64,000 nucleotides of DNA. It comes from Halictus rubicundus. Lineage: Eukaryota; Arthropoda; Insecta; Hymenoptera; Halictidae. Below are positions 1 through 12,342 of the stretch, piece after piece. Position 1 is the first letter of the stretch; each line of letters opens with the position of its first letter. Location: the NCBI RefSeq assembly GCF_050948215.1, contig NW_027488873.1, forward strand, positions 1 through 64,000. Reading direction: 5' to 3'. The notes below the pieces were generated by a model. The model saw only the letters and a program-made list of their open reading frames with translations, was not told the DNA's origin and ran no database searches. Both the position numbers and the translations under genes were made by a program.

Positions 1-3000
1 TAGAGGATAGGATAGGATAGAGTATAGGATAGGATAGAGGATAGGATAGGATAGAGGATAGGATATGATAGAGGATAGGATATGATAGAGGATAGGATAT
101 GATAGAGGATAGGATAGCATAGGGGATAGGATAGGATAGGATAGAGGATAGGATAGGATAGAGGATAGGATAGGATAGAGGATAGGATAGGGTAGAGGAT
201 AGGATAGGATAGAGGATAGGATAGGATAGAGGATAGGATAGGATAGAGGATAGAATAGGATAGAGGATAGGATAGGATAGAGGATAGGATAGGATTCAGG
301 ATAGAATAGGATACAGGATAGGATAGGATAGAGGATAGGATAGGATAGAGGATAGGATAGGATAGAGGATAGGATAGCATAGGGGATAGGATAGGATAGA
401 GGATAGGATAGGATAGAGGATAGGATAGGATATAGGATAGGATAGGATAGAGGCTAGGATAGGATAGAGGATAGGATAGGATATAGGATAGAGGATAGGA
501 TATAATACAGTATAGGATAGGATTGAGTATAGGATGGGATAGAGGATAGGATAGGTGATTGGATAGGATAGAGGATAGGATAGGATAGAGGATAGGATAG
601 GATAGAGGCTAGGATAGGATAGAGGATAGGATAGGATTTAGGATAGAGGATAGGATAGGATAGAGGATAGGATAGGATAGAGTATAGGATAGGATAGAGG
701 ATAGGATAGGATAGAGGATAGGATAGGATAGAGAATAGGATAGGATAGAGGATAGGATAGGATAGTGGATAGGATAGGATAGAGGATAGGATAGGATAGA
801 GGATAGGATAGGATAGAAGATACGATAGGATATAGGATAGCATAGGATAGAGGATAGGATAGGATAGGATAGAGGATTAGGATAGGATAGAGGATAGGAT
901 AGGATAGATGATAGTATAGGATAGAGGATAGGATAGGATTCAGGATAGAATAGGATACAGGATAGGATAGGATAGAGGATAGGATAGGATAGAGGATAGG
1001 ATAGGATAGAGGATAGGATAGGATAGAGGATAGGATAGTATAGATGATACTATAGGATACAGGATAGGATAGGATAGAGGATATTATAGAGTAGAGGATA
1101 GGATAGGATAGAGGATACGATATGTTAGAGGATAGGAAAGAGGATAGGATATAATACAGTATAGGATAGGATTGAGTATAGGATGGGATTGAGGATAGGA
1201 TAGAGGATAGGATAGGATAGAGTATAGGATAGGATAGAGGATAGGATAGGATAGAGGATAGGATAGGATAGAGAATAGGATAGGATAGAGGATAGGATAG
1301 GATAGTGGATAGGATAGGATAGAGGATAGGATAGGATAGAGGATAGGATAGGATAGAAGATACGATAGGATATAGGATAGCATAGGATAGAGGATAGGAT
1401 AGATGATAGGAGAGAGGATAGGATAGGATAGAGGATAGGATATGATAGAGGATAGGATATGATAGAGGATAGGATAGCATAGGGGATAGGATAGGATAGA
1501 GGATAGGATAGGATAGAGGATAGGATAGGATAGAGGATAGGATAGGATAGAAGATAGGATAGGATAGAGGATAGGATAGGATAGAGGATAGGATAGGATA
1601 GAGGATAGGATAGGTTAGAGGATAGGATAGGATAGAGGATAGGATAGGATAGAGGATTTGATAGGATAGAGGATATGATAGGATAGAGGATAGGATAGGA
1701 TAGAGGATAGGGTAGGTTAGAGGATAGGATAGGATAGAGGATAGGATAGGGTAGAGGATAGGATAGGATAGAGGATACGATAGGATAGAGGATATTATAG
1801 AGTAGAGGATACGATATGTTAGAGGATAGGAAAGAGGATAGGATATAATACAGTATAGGATAGGATTGAGTATAGGATGGGATAGAGGATAGGATAGGTG
1901 ATTGGATAGGATAGAGGATAGGATAGGATAGAGGATAGGATAGGATAGAGGCTAGGATAGGATAGAGGATAGGATAGGATTTAGGATAGAGGATAGGATA
2001 GGATAGAGGATAGGATAGCATAGAGGATAGGATAGGAGAGAGGATAGGATAGGATAGAGGATAGAATAGGATAGAGGATAGGATAGGATAGAGGATAGGA
2101 TAGGATTCAGGATAGAATAGGATACAGGATAGGATAGGATAGAGGATAGGATAGGATAGAGGATAGGATAGGATAGAGGATAGGATAGGATGGAGGATAG
2201 GACAGGATAGAGGATAGGATAGAGGATAGGATAGGATAGAGGATAGGATAGGATAGAGGATAGGATAGGATAGAGGATAGGATAGGATAAAGGATAGGAT
2301 AGGATAGAGGATAGGATAGGATAGATAATAGGATAGGGTAGAGGATAGGATAGGGTAGAGGATAGGATAGGATAGAGTATAGGATAGGATAGAAGATAGG
2401 ATAGGATAGAGGATAGGATATGATAGAGGATAGGATATGATAGATGATAGGATATGATAGAGGATAGGATAGCATAGGGGATAGGATAGGATAGAGGATA
2501 GGATAGGATAGAGGATAGGATAGGATTGAGGATAGGATAGGATAAAGGATAGGATAGGATAGAGGATAGGATAGGATAAAGGATAGGATAGGATAGAGGA
2601 TAGGATAGGATACAGGATAGGATAGGATAAAGGATAGGATAGGATTGAGGATAGGATAGAGGATAGGATAGTGGATAGGATAGAGGATAGGATAGGATAG
2701 AGGATAGGATAGTATAGATCATAGTATAGGATACAGGATAGGATAGGATAGAGGATATTATAGAGTAGAGGATAGGATAGGATAGAGGATACGATATGTT
2801 AGAGGATAGGATAGGGGATTGGATAGGATAGAGGATAGGATAGAGGGATAGGATAGGATAGAGGATAGGATAGGATAGAGGATAGGATAGGATAGAGGAT
2901 AGGATAGGATAGAGGATAGGATAGGATAGAGGATAGGATAGGATAGAGGATAGGATATGATAAGAGGATAGGATATGACAGAGGATAAGATAGCATAGAG

Positions 3001-5290
3001 GATAGGATAGGATAGAGGATAGGATAGGATAGAGGATAGGATAGGATAGAGGATAGGATAGGATAGAGGATAGGATATGATAGAGGATACGATATGTTAG
3101 AGGATAGGATAGGGGGATTGGATAGGATAGAGGATAGGATAGAGGATAGGATAGGATAGAGGATAGGATAGGATAGAGGATAGGATATGATAGAGGATAG
3201 GATATGATAGAGGATAGGATATGATAGAGGGATAGGATAGCATAGGGGATAGGATAGGATAGAGGATAGGATAGGATAGAGGATAGGATAGGATAGAGGA
3301 TAGGATAGGATAGAGGATAGGGATAGGATAGAGGATAGGATAGTATAGATGATAGTATAGGATACAGGATAGGATAGGATAGAGGATATTATAGAGTAGA
3401 GGATAGGATAGGATAGAGGATACGATATGTTAGAGGATAGGAAAGAGGATAGGATATAATACAGTATAGGATAGGATTGAGTATAGGATGGGATTGAGGA
3501 TAGGATAGGGGATAGGATAGGATAGAGGATAGGATAGGATAGAGTATAGGATAGGATAGAGGATAGGATAGGATAGAGGATAGGATAGGATAGAGAATAG
3601 GATAGGATAGAGGATAGGATAGGATAGTGGATAGGATAGGATAGAGGATAGGATAGGATAGAGGATAGGATAGGATAGAAGATACGATAGGATATAGGAT
3701 AGCATAGGATAGAGGATAGGATAGGATAGGATAGAGGATAGGATAGGATAGAGGATAGGATAGGATAGAGGATAGGATAGGGTAGAGGATAGGATAGGAT
3801 AGAGGATAGGATAGGATAGAGGATAGGATAGGATAGAGGATAGAATAGGATAGAGGATAGGATAGATAGAGGATAGGATAGGATTCAGGATAGAATAGGA
3901 TACAGGATAGGATAGGATAGAGGATAGGATAGGATAGAGGATAGGATAGGATAGAGGATAGGATAGAGGATAGGATAGGATAGAGGATAGGATAGGATAG
4001 AGGATAGGACAGGATAGAGGATAGGATAGAGGATAGGATAGAGGATAGATAGGATAGAGGATAGGATAGGATAGAGGATAGGATAGGATAAAGGATCGGA
4101 TAGGATAGAGGATAGGATAGGATAGATAATAGGATAGGGTAGAGGATAGGATAGGGTAGAGGATAGGATAGGATAGAGGATAGGATAGGATAGAGGATAG
4201 GATATGGTAGAGGATAGGATATGATAGAGGATAGGATAGCATAGGGGATAGGATAGGATAGAGGATAGGATAGGATAGAGGATAGGATAGGATAGAGGAT
4301 AGGATAGGATAGAGGATAGGATAGGATAGAGGATATTATAGGATAGAGGATAGGATAGGATTGAGGATAGGATAGGATAAAGGATAGGATAGGATAGAGG
4401 ATAGGATAGGATACAGGATAGGATAGGATAGAGGATAGGATAGGATAGAGGGATAGGATAGGATAAAGGATAGGATAGGATAGAGGATAGGATAGGATAG
4501 AGGATAGGATAGGATAAAGGATCGGATAGGATAGAGGATAGGATAGGATAGATAATAGGATAGGGGTAGAGGATAGGATAGGGTAGAGGATAGGATAGGA
4601 TAGAGGATAGGATAGGATAGAGGATAGGATATGGTAGAGGATAGGATATGATAGAGGATAGGATAGCATAGGGGATAGGATAGGATAGAGGATAGGATAG
4701 GATAGAGGATAGGATAGGATAGAGGATAGAGGATAGGATAGGATAGAGGATAGGATAGGATAGAGGATAGGATAGGATAGAGGATAGGATAGGGATAGAG
4801 GATAGGATATGATAGAGGATAGGATATGACAGAGGATAAGATAGCATAGAGGATAGGATAGGATAGAGGATAGGATAGGATAGAGGATAGGATAGGATAG
4901 AGGATAGGATAGGATAGAGGATAGGATATGATAGAGGATAGGATATGATAGAGGATAAGATAGCATAGAGGATAGGATAGGATTGAGGATAGGATAGGAT
5001 AGAGGATAGGATAGGATAGTGGATAGGATAGGATAGAGGATAGGATAGGATTGAGGATAGGATAGGATAAAGGATAGGATAGGATAGAGGATAGGATAGG
5101 ATACTGGAATAGGATTAGGATAAAGGATAGGATAGGATTGAGGATAGGATAGGGGGATTGGATAGGATAGAGGATAGGATTAGAGGATAGGGGATAGGAT
5201 TAGAGGATAGAGGATAGGATAGGAAGGATAGGATAGGATAGAGGATAGGATAGGATAGAGGGATAGGATAGGATAGAGGATAGGATAGGA
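1..5290 (-). repeat. Left arm of a large inverted repeat
   Basis: Reverse-complementing this arm reproduces the plus strand at about 16,320-21,607. Matching positions add up to about 21,607-21,612. Anchors: the ATG variant triplet at 118-120 pairs with 21,488-21,490, the one at 4,845-4,847 with 16,763-16,765, and the TCGG/CCGA variant near 4,524 with 17,084. Translated stretches such as 1,952-2,722 (minus) and 18,887-19,657 (plus) are identical over 256 residues. The sum changes by one at single-base insertions in this arm (near 877, 4,450, 4,565 and 4,790) and by about 5 near 4,242-4,334. Matching is still visible to about 5,160 (CCAATCC next to an extra C) and fades by about 5,290. The true outer end lies beyond the window. 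Confidence 0.93.
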
Positions 5291-5300
5291 TAGAGGATAG
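1..5300 (-). repeat. 17-bp satellite (TATCC)3TC, minus-strand orientation
   Basis: The plus strand is a ladder of GGATA pentamers broken by GA (GAGGATAGGATAGGATA, 17 bp). On the minus strand this is TATCCTATCCTATCCTC. About 300 units fit in the block. Units of two pentamers (12 bp) and four pentamers (22 bp) are interspersed with the 17-bp form. Point variants such as CATATCC, TATGCTATCC, CCAATCCCC and TATAATATCC recur in the same order as in the plus-strand array at about 16.3-21.6 kb, so this is an inverted copy of that segment. The outer 2.7 kb is very clean. From about 2.8 kb to 5.3 kb single-base insertions become common. The block runs off the left edge of the window. No gene is embedded in it. 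Confidence 0.97.
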
Positions 5301-5375
5301 AGAGTGAGGATAGAAGGATAGGATAGAGGAGGATAGGAGGTCACTGTCACTTCTTCACTCTTCACTTCTCACGTT
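5301..5375. other. Junction of GGATA-rich and TTCAC-rich arrays (polarity switch)
   Basis: Within about 40 bp the plus strand changes from G-rich GGATA units to C-rich TTCAC units. The last GGATA units are irregular (GAGAGTGAGGA, GAAGGATA, GAGGAGGATAGGAGG). The first TTCAC units are also irregular (TCACTGTCAC, CTTCTCACGTTGCAC). The element GAGAGTGAGGA near 5,300 reads TCCTCACTCTC on the minus strand and so resembles a CACTC fragment in inverted orientation. No target-site duplication, transposon end or unique sequence is visible. It could be a genuine rearrangement breakpoint or an assembly join. Confidence 0.8.
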
Positions 5376-6086
5376 GCACTCTTCACTTCACTTCACTCTT
5401 CACTTCACTTCACTCTTCACTTCACTTCACTCTGCACTTCACTTCACTCTTCACTTCACTTCACTTGCACTTCACTCTTCACTTCACTTCACTCTTCACT
5501 TGCACTTCACTCTTCACTTCACTTCACTCTTCATTTCACTTCACTCTTCACTTCACTCTTCACTTCACTTCACTCTTCACTTCACTTCACTCTGCACTTC
5601 ACTGTCACTCTTCACTTCACTTCACTTCTTCACTTCACTTCACTCTTCACTTCACCTCACTCTTCACTTCACTTCACCCTTCACGTCACTTCAATCTTCA
5701 CTACACTCTTCACTTCACTTCTCACTTCCCTCTTCACTTCACTTCACTCTTCACTTCACTTCACTCTTCACTTCACTTCACTCTTCACTTCACATCACTC
5801 TTCACTTCACTCCACTCTTCACTTCACTTCACTCTTCACTCACTTCACTCTTCACTTCACTTCACTCTTCACTTCACTTCACTCTTCACTTCACTTCACT
5901 CTTCACTTCACTTCACGCTCACGTCACTTCACGCTTCACTGCACTTCAATCTTCACTTCACTTCACCCTTCACTGTCACTTCACTCTTCACCTCACTTCA
6001 CCCTTCACTTCACTTCACCCTTCACTTCAATCTTCACTTCACTGCTTCACTTCACTATTCACTTCACTCTTCACTTCACTTCCACT

Positions 6087-9000
6087 CTACACTTCACTAC
6101 ACTCATCACTACACTTCACCCTTCACTTCACTTCACTCTTCACAACACTCTACTCTTCACTTCACTTCACTCTTCACTCCACTTCACTCTTCACTTCACT
6201 TCACTCTTCACTTCACTTTACTCTTCACTTCACTTCACTCTTCACTTCACTCTTCACTCTTCACTTCACTTCACTCTTCACTTCACTTCACTCACTTCAC
6301 TTCACTCTTCACTTCACTTCACGCTTCACTTCACTTCACTCTTCACTTCACTTCACTCTTCACTTCACTTCACTCTTCACTTCACTTCACTCTTCACTTC
6401 ACTTCACTCTTCACTTCACTTCACTCTTCACTTCACTGCACTCTTCACTTCACTTCACTCTTCATTTCACTTCACTCTTCACTTCACTCTTCACTTCACT
6501 TCACTCTTCACTTCACTTCACTCTTCACTTCACTTCACTTCTTCACTTCACCTCACTCTTCACTTCACTTCACTCTTCACTTCACTATTCACTCCACTCT
6601 TCACTCCACTTCACTCTACACTTCACTACACTCATCACTACACTTCACCCTTCACTTCACTTCACTCTTCACAACACTCTACTCTTCACTTCACTTCACT
6701 CTTCACTCCACTTCACTCTTCACTTCACTTCAATCTTCACTTCACTTCACCCTTCACTTCACTTCACTCTTCACCTCACATAACTCTTCACTTCCCTCTT
6801 CACTTCACACCACCCTACACTTCACGTCAATCTACACTTCATTTTAATCTTCACTTCACTTTTCAATTCACTTCACTCTGTCACTTCACTCTTCACTTCA
6901 CTTCACTCTTCACTTCACTTCACTCTTCACTTCACTTCACTCTTCACTTCACTCACTCTTCACTTCACTTCACTCTTCACTTCACTTCACTCTTCACTTC
7001 ACTCTTCACTCTTCACTTCACTTCACTCTTCACTTTCACTTCACTTCTTCACTTCACTTCACTCTTCACTTCACTTCACTCTACACTTCACTACACTCAT
7101 CACTACACTTCACCCTTCACTTCACTTCACTCTTCACAACACGTCTACCCTTCACTTCACTTCACTCTTCACTCCACTTCACTCTTCACTTCACTTCACT
7201 CTTCACTTCACTTTACTCTTCACTTCACTTCACTCTTCACTTCACTTCACTCTTCACTCTCTGCACTTCACTCTTCACTTCACTTCACTCTTCACTTCAC
7301 TTCACTCTTCACTTCACTTCACTCTTCACTTCACTTCACTCTTCACTTCACTTCACTCTTCACTTCACTTCACTCTTCACTTCACTTCACTCTTCACTTC
7401 ACTTCACTCTTCACTTCACATCACTCTTCACTTCACATCACTCTTCACTTCACTTCCACTCTTCACTTCACTTCACTCTTCACTTTCACTTCACTCTTCA
7501 CTTCACTTCACTCTTCTACTCTTCACTTCACTTCACTCTTCACTTCACTTCACTCTTCACTTCACTTCACCCTTCACTTCACTTCACTCTTCACTTCACA
7601 TCACTCTTCACTTCACATCACTCTTCACCTTCACTTCCACTCTTCACTTCTCTTCAATCTTCACTTCACTTCACTCTTCACTTCACTTCACTATTCACTT
7701 CACTTCACTCTTCACTTCACTTCAATCTTCACTTCACTTCACCCTTCACTTCACTTCACTCTTCACTTCACTTCACCCTTCACTTCACTTCACCTTCACT
7801 TCACTTCAATCTTCACTTCACTTTTCAATTCACTTCACTCTTCACTTCACTCTTCACTTCACTTCACTCTTCACTTCACTTCACTCTTCACTTCACTTCA
7901 CTCTTCACTTCACTTCACTCTTCACTTCACTTCACTCTTCACTTCACTTCACTCTTCACTTCACTCTTCACTCTTCACTTCACTTCACTCTTCACTTCAC
8001 TTCACTCTTCACTTCACTTCACTCTTCACTCTTCACTTCACTTCACTCTTCACTTCACTTCACTCTTCACTTCACTTCACTCTTCACTTCACTTCACTCT
8101 TCACTTCACTTCACTTCACTTCACTCTTCACTTCACTTCACTCTTCACTTCACTTCACTCTTCACGTCACTTCACTCTTCATTTCACTTCACTCTTCACT
8201 TCACTCTTCACTTCACTTCACTCTTCACTTCACTTCACTCTTCACTTCACTTCACTCGTCACTTCACTTCACTCTTCACTTCACCTCACTCTTCACTTCA
8301 CTTCACTCTTCACTTCACTATTCACTCCACTCTTCACTCCACTTCACTCTCCACTTCACTACACTCATCACTACACTTCACCCTTCACTTCACTTCACTC
8401 TTCACAACACTCTACCCTTCACTTCACTTCACTCTTCACTCCACTTCACTCTTCACTTCACTTCACTCTTCACTTCACTTTACTCTTCACTTCACTTCAC
8501 TCTTCACTGCACTTCACTCTTCACTTCACTTCACTCTTCACTTCACTTCACTCTTCACTTCACTTCACTCTTCACTTCACTTCACTCTTCACTTCACTTC
8601 ACTCTTCACTTCACTTCACTCTTCACTTCACTTCACTCTTCACTTCACATCACTCTTCACTTCACATCACTCTTCACTTCACTCCACTCTTCACTCACTT
8701 CACTCTTCACTTCACTTCACTCTTCACTTCACTTCACTCTTCACTTCACTTCACTCTTCACTCTTCACTTCACTTCACTCTTCACTTCACTTCACTCTTC
8801 ACTTCACTTCACTCTCCACTTCACTTCACTCTTCACTTCACATCACTCTTCACCTCACTCCACTCTTCACTTCACTTCAATCTTCACTTCACATCACTCT
8901 TCACTTCACTTTTCAATTCACTTCACTCTTCACTTCACATCACTCTTCACTTCACATCACTCTTCACCTCACTCCACTCTTCACTTCACTTCAATCTTCA

Positions 9001-10645
9001 CTTCACTTCACTCTTCACTTCACTTTTCAATTCACTTCACTCTTCACTTCACTTCACTCTTCACTTCACCTCACTCTTCACCTCACTTCACTTCACTCTT
9101 CACTTCACTTCACTCTTCACTTCACTTCACTCTTCACTTCACATCACTCTTCACTTCACATCACTCTTCACCTCACTCCACTCTTCACTTCACTTCAATC
9201 TTCACTTCACTTCACTCTTCACTTCACTTTTCAATTCACTTCACTCTTCACTTCACTTCACTCTTCACTTCACCTCACTCTTCACCTCACTTCACTTCAC
9301 TCTTCACTTCACTTCACTCTTTACTTCACTTCACTCTTCACTTCACTTCACTATTCACTTCACTTCACTCTTCACTTCACTTCAATCTTCACTTCACTTC
9401 ACCCTTCACTTCACTTCACTCTTCACTTCACTTCACCCTTCACTTCACTTCACCCTTCACTTCACTTCAATCTTCACTTCACTCTTCACTTCACTATTCA
9501 CTTCACTCTTCACTTCACTTCACTCTTCACTTCACTACACTCACCACTACACTTCACCCTTCACTTCACTTCACTCTTCACAACACTCTACTCTTCACTT
9601 CACTTCACTCTTCACCTCACATAACTCTTCACTTCACTTTTCAATTCACTTCACTCTTCACTTCACTCTTCACTTCACTTCACTCTTCACTTCACTTCAC
9701 TCTTCACTTCACTTCACTCTTCACTTCACTTCACTCTTCACTTCACTTCACTCTTCACTTCACTTCACTCTTCACTTCACTTCACTTCACTCTTCACGTC
9801 ACTTCACTCTTCACTTCACTTCACTTCACTTCACTCTTCACTTCACTTCACTCTTCACTTCACTTTCACTTCTTCACTTCACTTCACTCTTCACTTCACT
9901 TCACTCTTCACTTCACTTCACTCTTCACTTCACTTCACTCTTCACTTCACTTCACTCTTCACTTCACTTCACTCTCTTCATTTCACTTCACTCTTCACTT
10001 CACTCTTCACTTCACTTCACTCTTCACTTCACTTCACTCTTCACTTCACTTCACTCTTCACTTCACTTCACTCTTCACTTCACTTCACTCTTCACTTCAC
10101 TTCACTCTTCACTTCACTTCACTCTTCACTTCACTTCACTCTTCACTTCACTTCACTCTTCACTTCACTTCACTCTTCACTTCACTTTACTCTTCACTTC
10201 ACTTCACTCTTCACTTCACTTCACTCTTCACTTCACTTCACTCACCACTTCACTTCACTCTTCACTTCACTTCACCCTTCACTTCACTTCACTCTTCACT
10301 TCACTCTTCACTTCACTCTTCACTTCACTCTTCACTTCACTTCACTCTTCACTTCACTTCACTCTTCACTTCACTTCACTCTTCACTTCACTTCACTCTT
10401 CACTTCACTTCACTCTTCACTTCACTTCACTCTTCACTTCACTTCACTCTTCACTTCACTTCACTCTTCACTTCACTTCACTCTTCACTTCACTTCACTC
10501 TTCACTTCACTTCACTCTTCACTTCACTTCACTCTTCACTTCACTTCACTCTTCACAACACTCTACTCTTCACTTCACTTCACTCTTCACTCCACTTCAC
10601 TCTTCACTTCACTTCACTCTTCACTTCACTTTACTCTTCACTTCA
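6087..10645 (+). repeat. Recurring variant block inside the TTCAC array
   Basis: A block of about 130 bp with an ordered set of variants (CTACACTTCACTACACTCATC, then CTACACTTCACCC, then CACAACACTCTAC, then CTCCACTTCAC, often then CTTTACTC) occurs from about 6,087, 6,616, 7,081 and 8,349. Partial versions begin near 9,533 and 10,552. Spacings between copies are irregular (529, 465 and about 1,268 bp), so this is not one regular higher-order period. Individual copies differ by point changes, for example CTCCAC in place of CTACAC at 8,349, which suggests several rounds of copying. Confidence 0.8.
8815..9250 (+). repeat. Local triplication in the TTCAC array
   Basis: A block running from CACATCAC variants through CACCTCACTCCACTC to CACTTTTCAATTCAC occurs three times. 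The CACCTCACTCC mark lies at about 8,851, 8,965 and 9,169, giving steps of 114 and 204 bp. The 204-bp step is exactly 12 units of 17 bp. The TTTTCAATTCAC mark also occurs near 6,855, 7,808 and 9,624. Confidence 0.8.
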
Positions 10646-10805
10646 CTTCACTCTTCACTTCACTTCACTCTTCACTTCACTTCACTCTTCACTTCACTTC
10701 ACTCTTCACTTCACTTCACTCTTCACTTCACTTCACTCTACACTTCACTTCACTCTTCACTTCACTTCACTCTTCACTTCACTTCACTCTTCACTTCACT
10801 TCACT

Positions 10806-10854
10806 CTCACTACTCACTCCCCCCCCCCCCTTCTTCGTCTTCCCCTCTCTCTCA
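10806..10854. other. Unique linker with a run of 12 C between two satellites
   Basis: About 50 bp that belongs to neither flanking satellite. It holds CTCACTACTCACT, then an unbroken run of 12 C at 10,819-10,830, then TTCTTCGTCTTCCCC and a short CT-rich stretch leading into ACACC units. It is the least repetitive stretch of the window. Like its surroundings it is nearly G-free on the plus strand. The homopolymer is a known weak point for long-read accuracy, so its exact length is uncertain. Confidence 0.85.
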
Positions 10855-11545
10855 CACACCACACCACACCACACACCACACCACACCACACACCACACCA
10901 CACCACACACCACACCACACCACACACCACACCACACCACACACCACACCACACCACACACCACACCACACCACACACCACACCACACCACACACCACAC
11001 CACACCACACACCACACCACACCACACCCCACACCACACCACACACCACACCACACCACACACCACAACACACCACACACCACACCACACCACACCACAC
11101 ACCACACCACACACCACACCACACCACACACCACACCACACCACACACCACACCACACCACACACCACACCACACCACACACCACACCACACCACACACC
11201 ACACCACACCACACACCACACCACACCACACACCACACCACACCACACACCACACCACACCACACACCACACCACACCACACACCACACCACACCACACA
11301 CCACACCACACCACACACCACACCACACCACACACCACACCACACACCACACCACACACCACACCACACACCACACCACACCAGACACCACACCACTCCA
11401 CACACCACACCTCAACACACACCACACCACACCACACACCACACCATCACCACTCACCACACCACACCACACCCACACCACACCACACACCACACCACAC
11501 CACTCACCACACCACACCACACACCACACCACACCACACACCTCA
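10853..11545 (+). repeat. 17-bp satellite (ACACC)3AC
   Basis: CC doublets are spaced 5, 5 and 7 bp, giving the unit ACACCACACCACACCAC (17 bp), about 40 units. Two stretches, about 10,860-11,025 and 11,110-11,335, are almost perfect. Irregularities lie near 11,027 (CCCC), 11,066-11,110 (ACAACAC and shortened units) and 11,341-11,372, where CC spacing alternates 5 and 7, that is 12-bp units. From about 11,380 point variants rise. Neither strand has a stop trinucleotide in the consensus, which explains overlapping minus-strand reading frames of about 200 codons rich in Val, Cys and Trp. Those are not genes. Confidence 0.96.
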
Positions 11546-11885
11546 CCTCTCCTCACCTATCCACACCACTCACCTCTCCACACCACACACCAATCCTCAC
11601 CACTCACCACCAAACCACACACCACTCCACACCTCTCTCACACCTACCCACCTCACCACTCCCACACTCACACCACTCCACTAACCACACCATCCTCATC
11701 CTCATCCACACCTCACACCACCTCACCTCACACCTCACCTCACCACTATCCACACCACATCCACACACCACTCCACTCCTCACACCACACCTATCCACTA
11801 TCCACTCCACTCCTCTCACCTCATCCTCACCTCTATCCACTACCTCACCACTATCCTACCTACTCCAATCCTCTCCTATCCTATC
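11546..11885 (+). repeat. Degenerate transition zone, ACACC to TATCC
   Basis: Regular 17-bp periodicity is lost over about 340 bp. The zone is built of 5- to 7-bp words that mix the two neighbours: ACACC, TCACC, CTCACC, CATCC, TATCC and ACTCC. ACACC words dominate at the left and TATCC words at the right. TATCC first appears near 11,557 and becomes frequent after about 11,745. G is almost absent. This looks like decayed boundary sequence between two homogenised arrays, or a set of intermediates between the two pentamers. No gene or mobile element is visible. Confidence 0.85.
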
Positions 11886-12342
11886 CTATCCTCTAACCTA
11901 TCCTATCCTCTCATCCTCTCCTATCCTCTATCCTATCCTATCCTCTATCCTATCCTATCCTCTATCCTATCCTATCCTCTAATCCTATCCTATCCTCTAT
12001 CCATCCTCTATCCTATCCAATCCCCTATCCTATCCTCTAACCTATCCTATCCTCTATCCTACCTATCCTCTACTCTATATATCCTCTATCCTATCCTGTA
12101 TCCTATACTATGATCTATACTATCCTATCCTCTATCCTATCCTATCCTCTATCCTATCCACTATCCTATCCTCTATCCTATCCTCAATCCTATCCTATCC
12201 TTTATCCTATCCTATCCTGTATCCTATCCTATCCTCTATCCTATCCTATCCTTTATCCTATCCTATCCTCAATCCTATCCTATCCTCTATCCTATCCTAT
12301 CCACTATCCTATCCTATCCTCTATCCTATCCTACCCTCTATC

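Larger units (their letters stand above)
5345..10805 (+). repeat. 17-bp satellite (TTCAC)3TC
   Basis: The plus strand is a ladder of TTCACTTCACTTCACTC, about 320 units over 5.46 kb. Distances between successive CTCTT marks are mostly 17 bp, with 12-bp steps (two pentamers) and some 22-bp or longer steps. The consensus has no G, no CpG, no stop codon on this strand and no ATG. Common variants are CCCTTCAC, CATCACTC, CTCCACTTCAC, CTTTACTC, CAACACTCTAC and CACTTTTCAATTCAC, and they recur in clusters, showing block duplication inside the array. The region about 9,880-10,540 is nearly variant-free, while 5.9-6.2 kb and 6.75-6.85 kb are the most degenerate. No gene or unique sequence is embedded. 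Confidence 0.97.

Noticed and set aside
1..5300. Telomere repeat, since GGATA units are short and G-rich
   Set aside because: The array is interrupted by GA every 17 bp, holds many variants, occurs in both orientations and is flanked by other satellites. GGATA is not a telomere repeat known to me.
1..5365. Minus-strand open reading frames of up to 525 codons
   Set aside because: They mirror the plus-strand frames because this block is the inverted copy of the same satellite.
5340..5375. Transposon end or target-site duplication at the polarity switch
   Set aside because: No terminal inverted repeat, long terminal repeat, poly-A tail or coding remnant is visible on either side.
5374..6847. 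Two overlapping plus-strand frames of about 460 codons, rich in His, Phe, Thr, Ser and Leu
   Set aside because: They are two frames of the same TTCAC satellite. The consensus has no stop on this strand, and the frames exist only where a variant supplies ATG.
5345..10805. Interferon-response-like GAAGTGAAGTGAA elements on the minus strand
   Set aside because: The resemblance is a by-product of the GTGAA pentamer repeated hundreds of times, with no neighbouring gene or promoter.
10806..10854. Promoter or polypyrimidine-tract splice signal in the C/T-rich linker
   Set aside because: The whole window is pyrimidine-biased on this strand and no exon, AG acceptor context or gene follows.
10791..11840. 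Minus-strand frames rich in Val, Cys, Trp and Gly, up to 234 codons, possibly cysteine-rich proteins
   Set aside because: They are translations of the ACACC satellite complement in different frames. Neither strand of this unit contains a stop trinucleotide.
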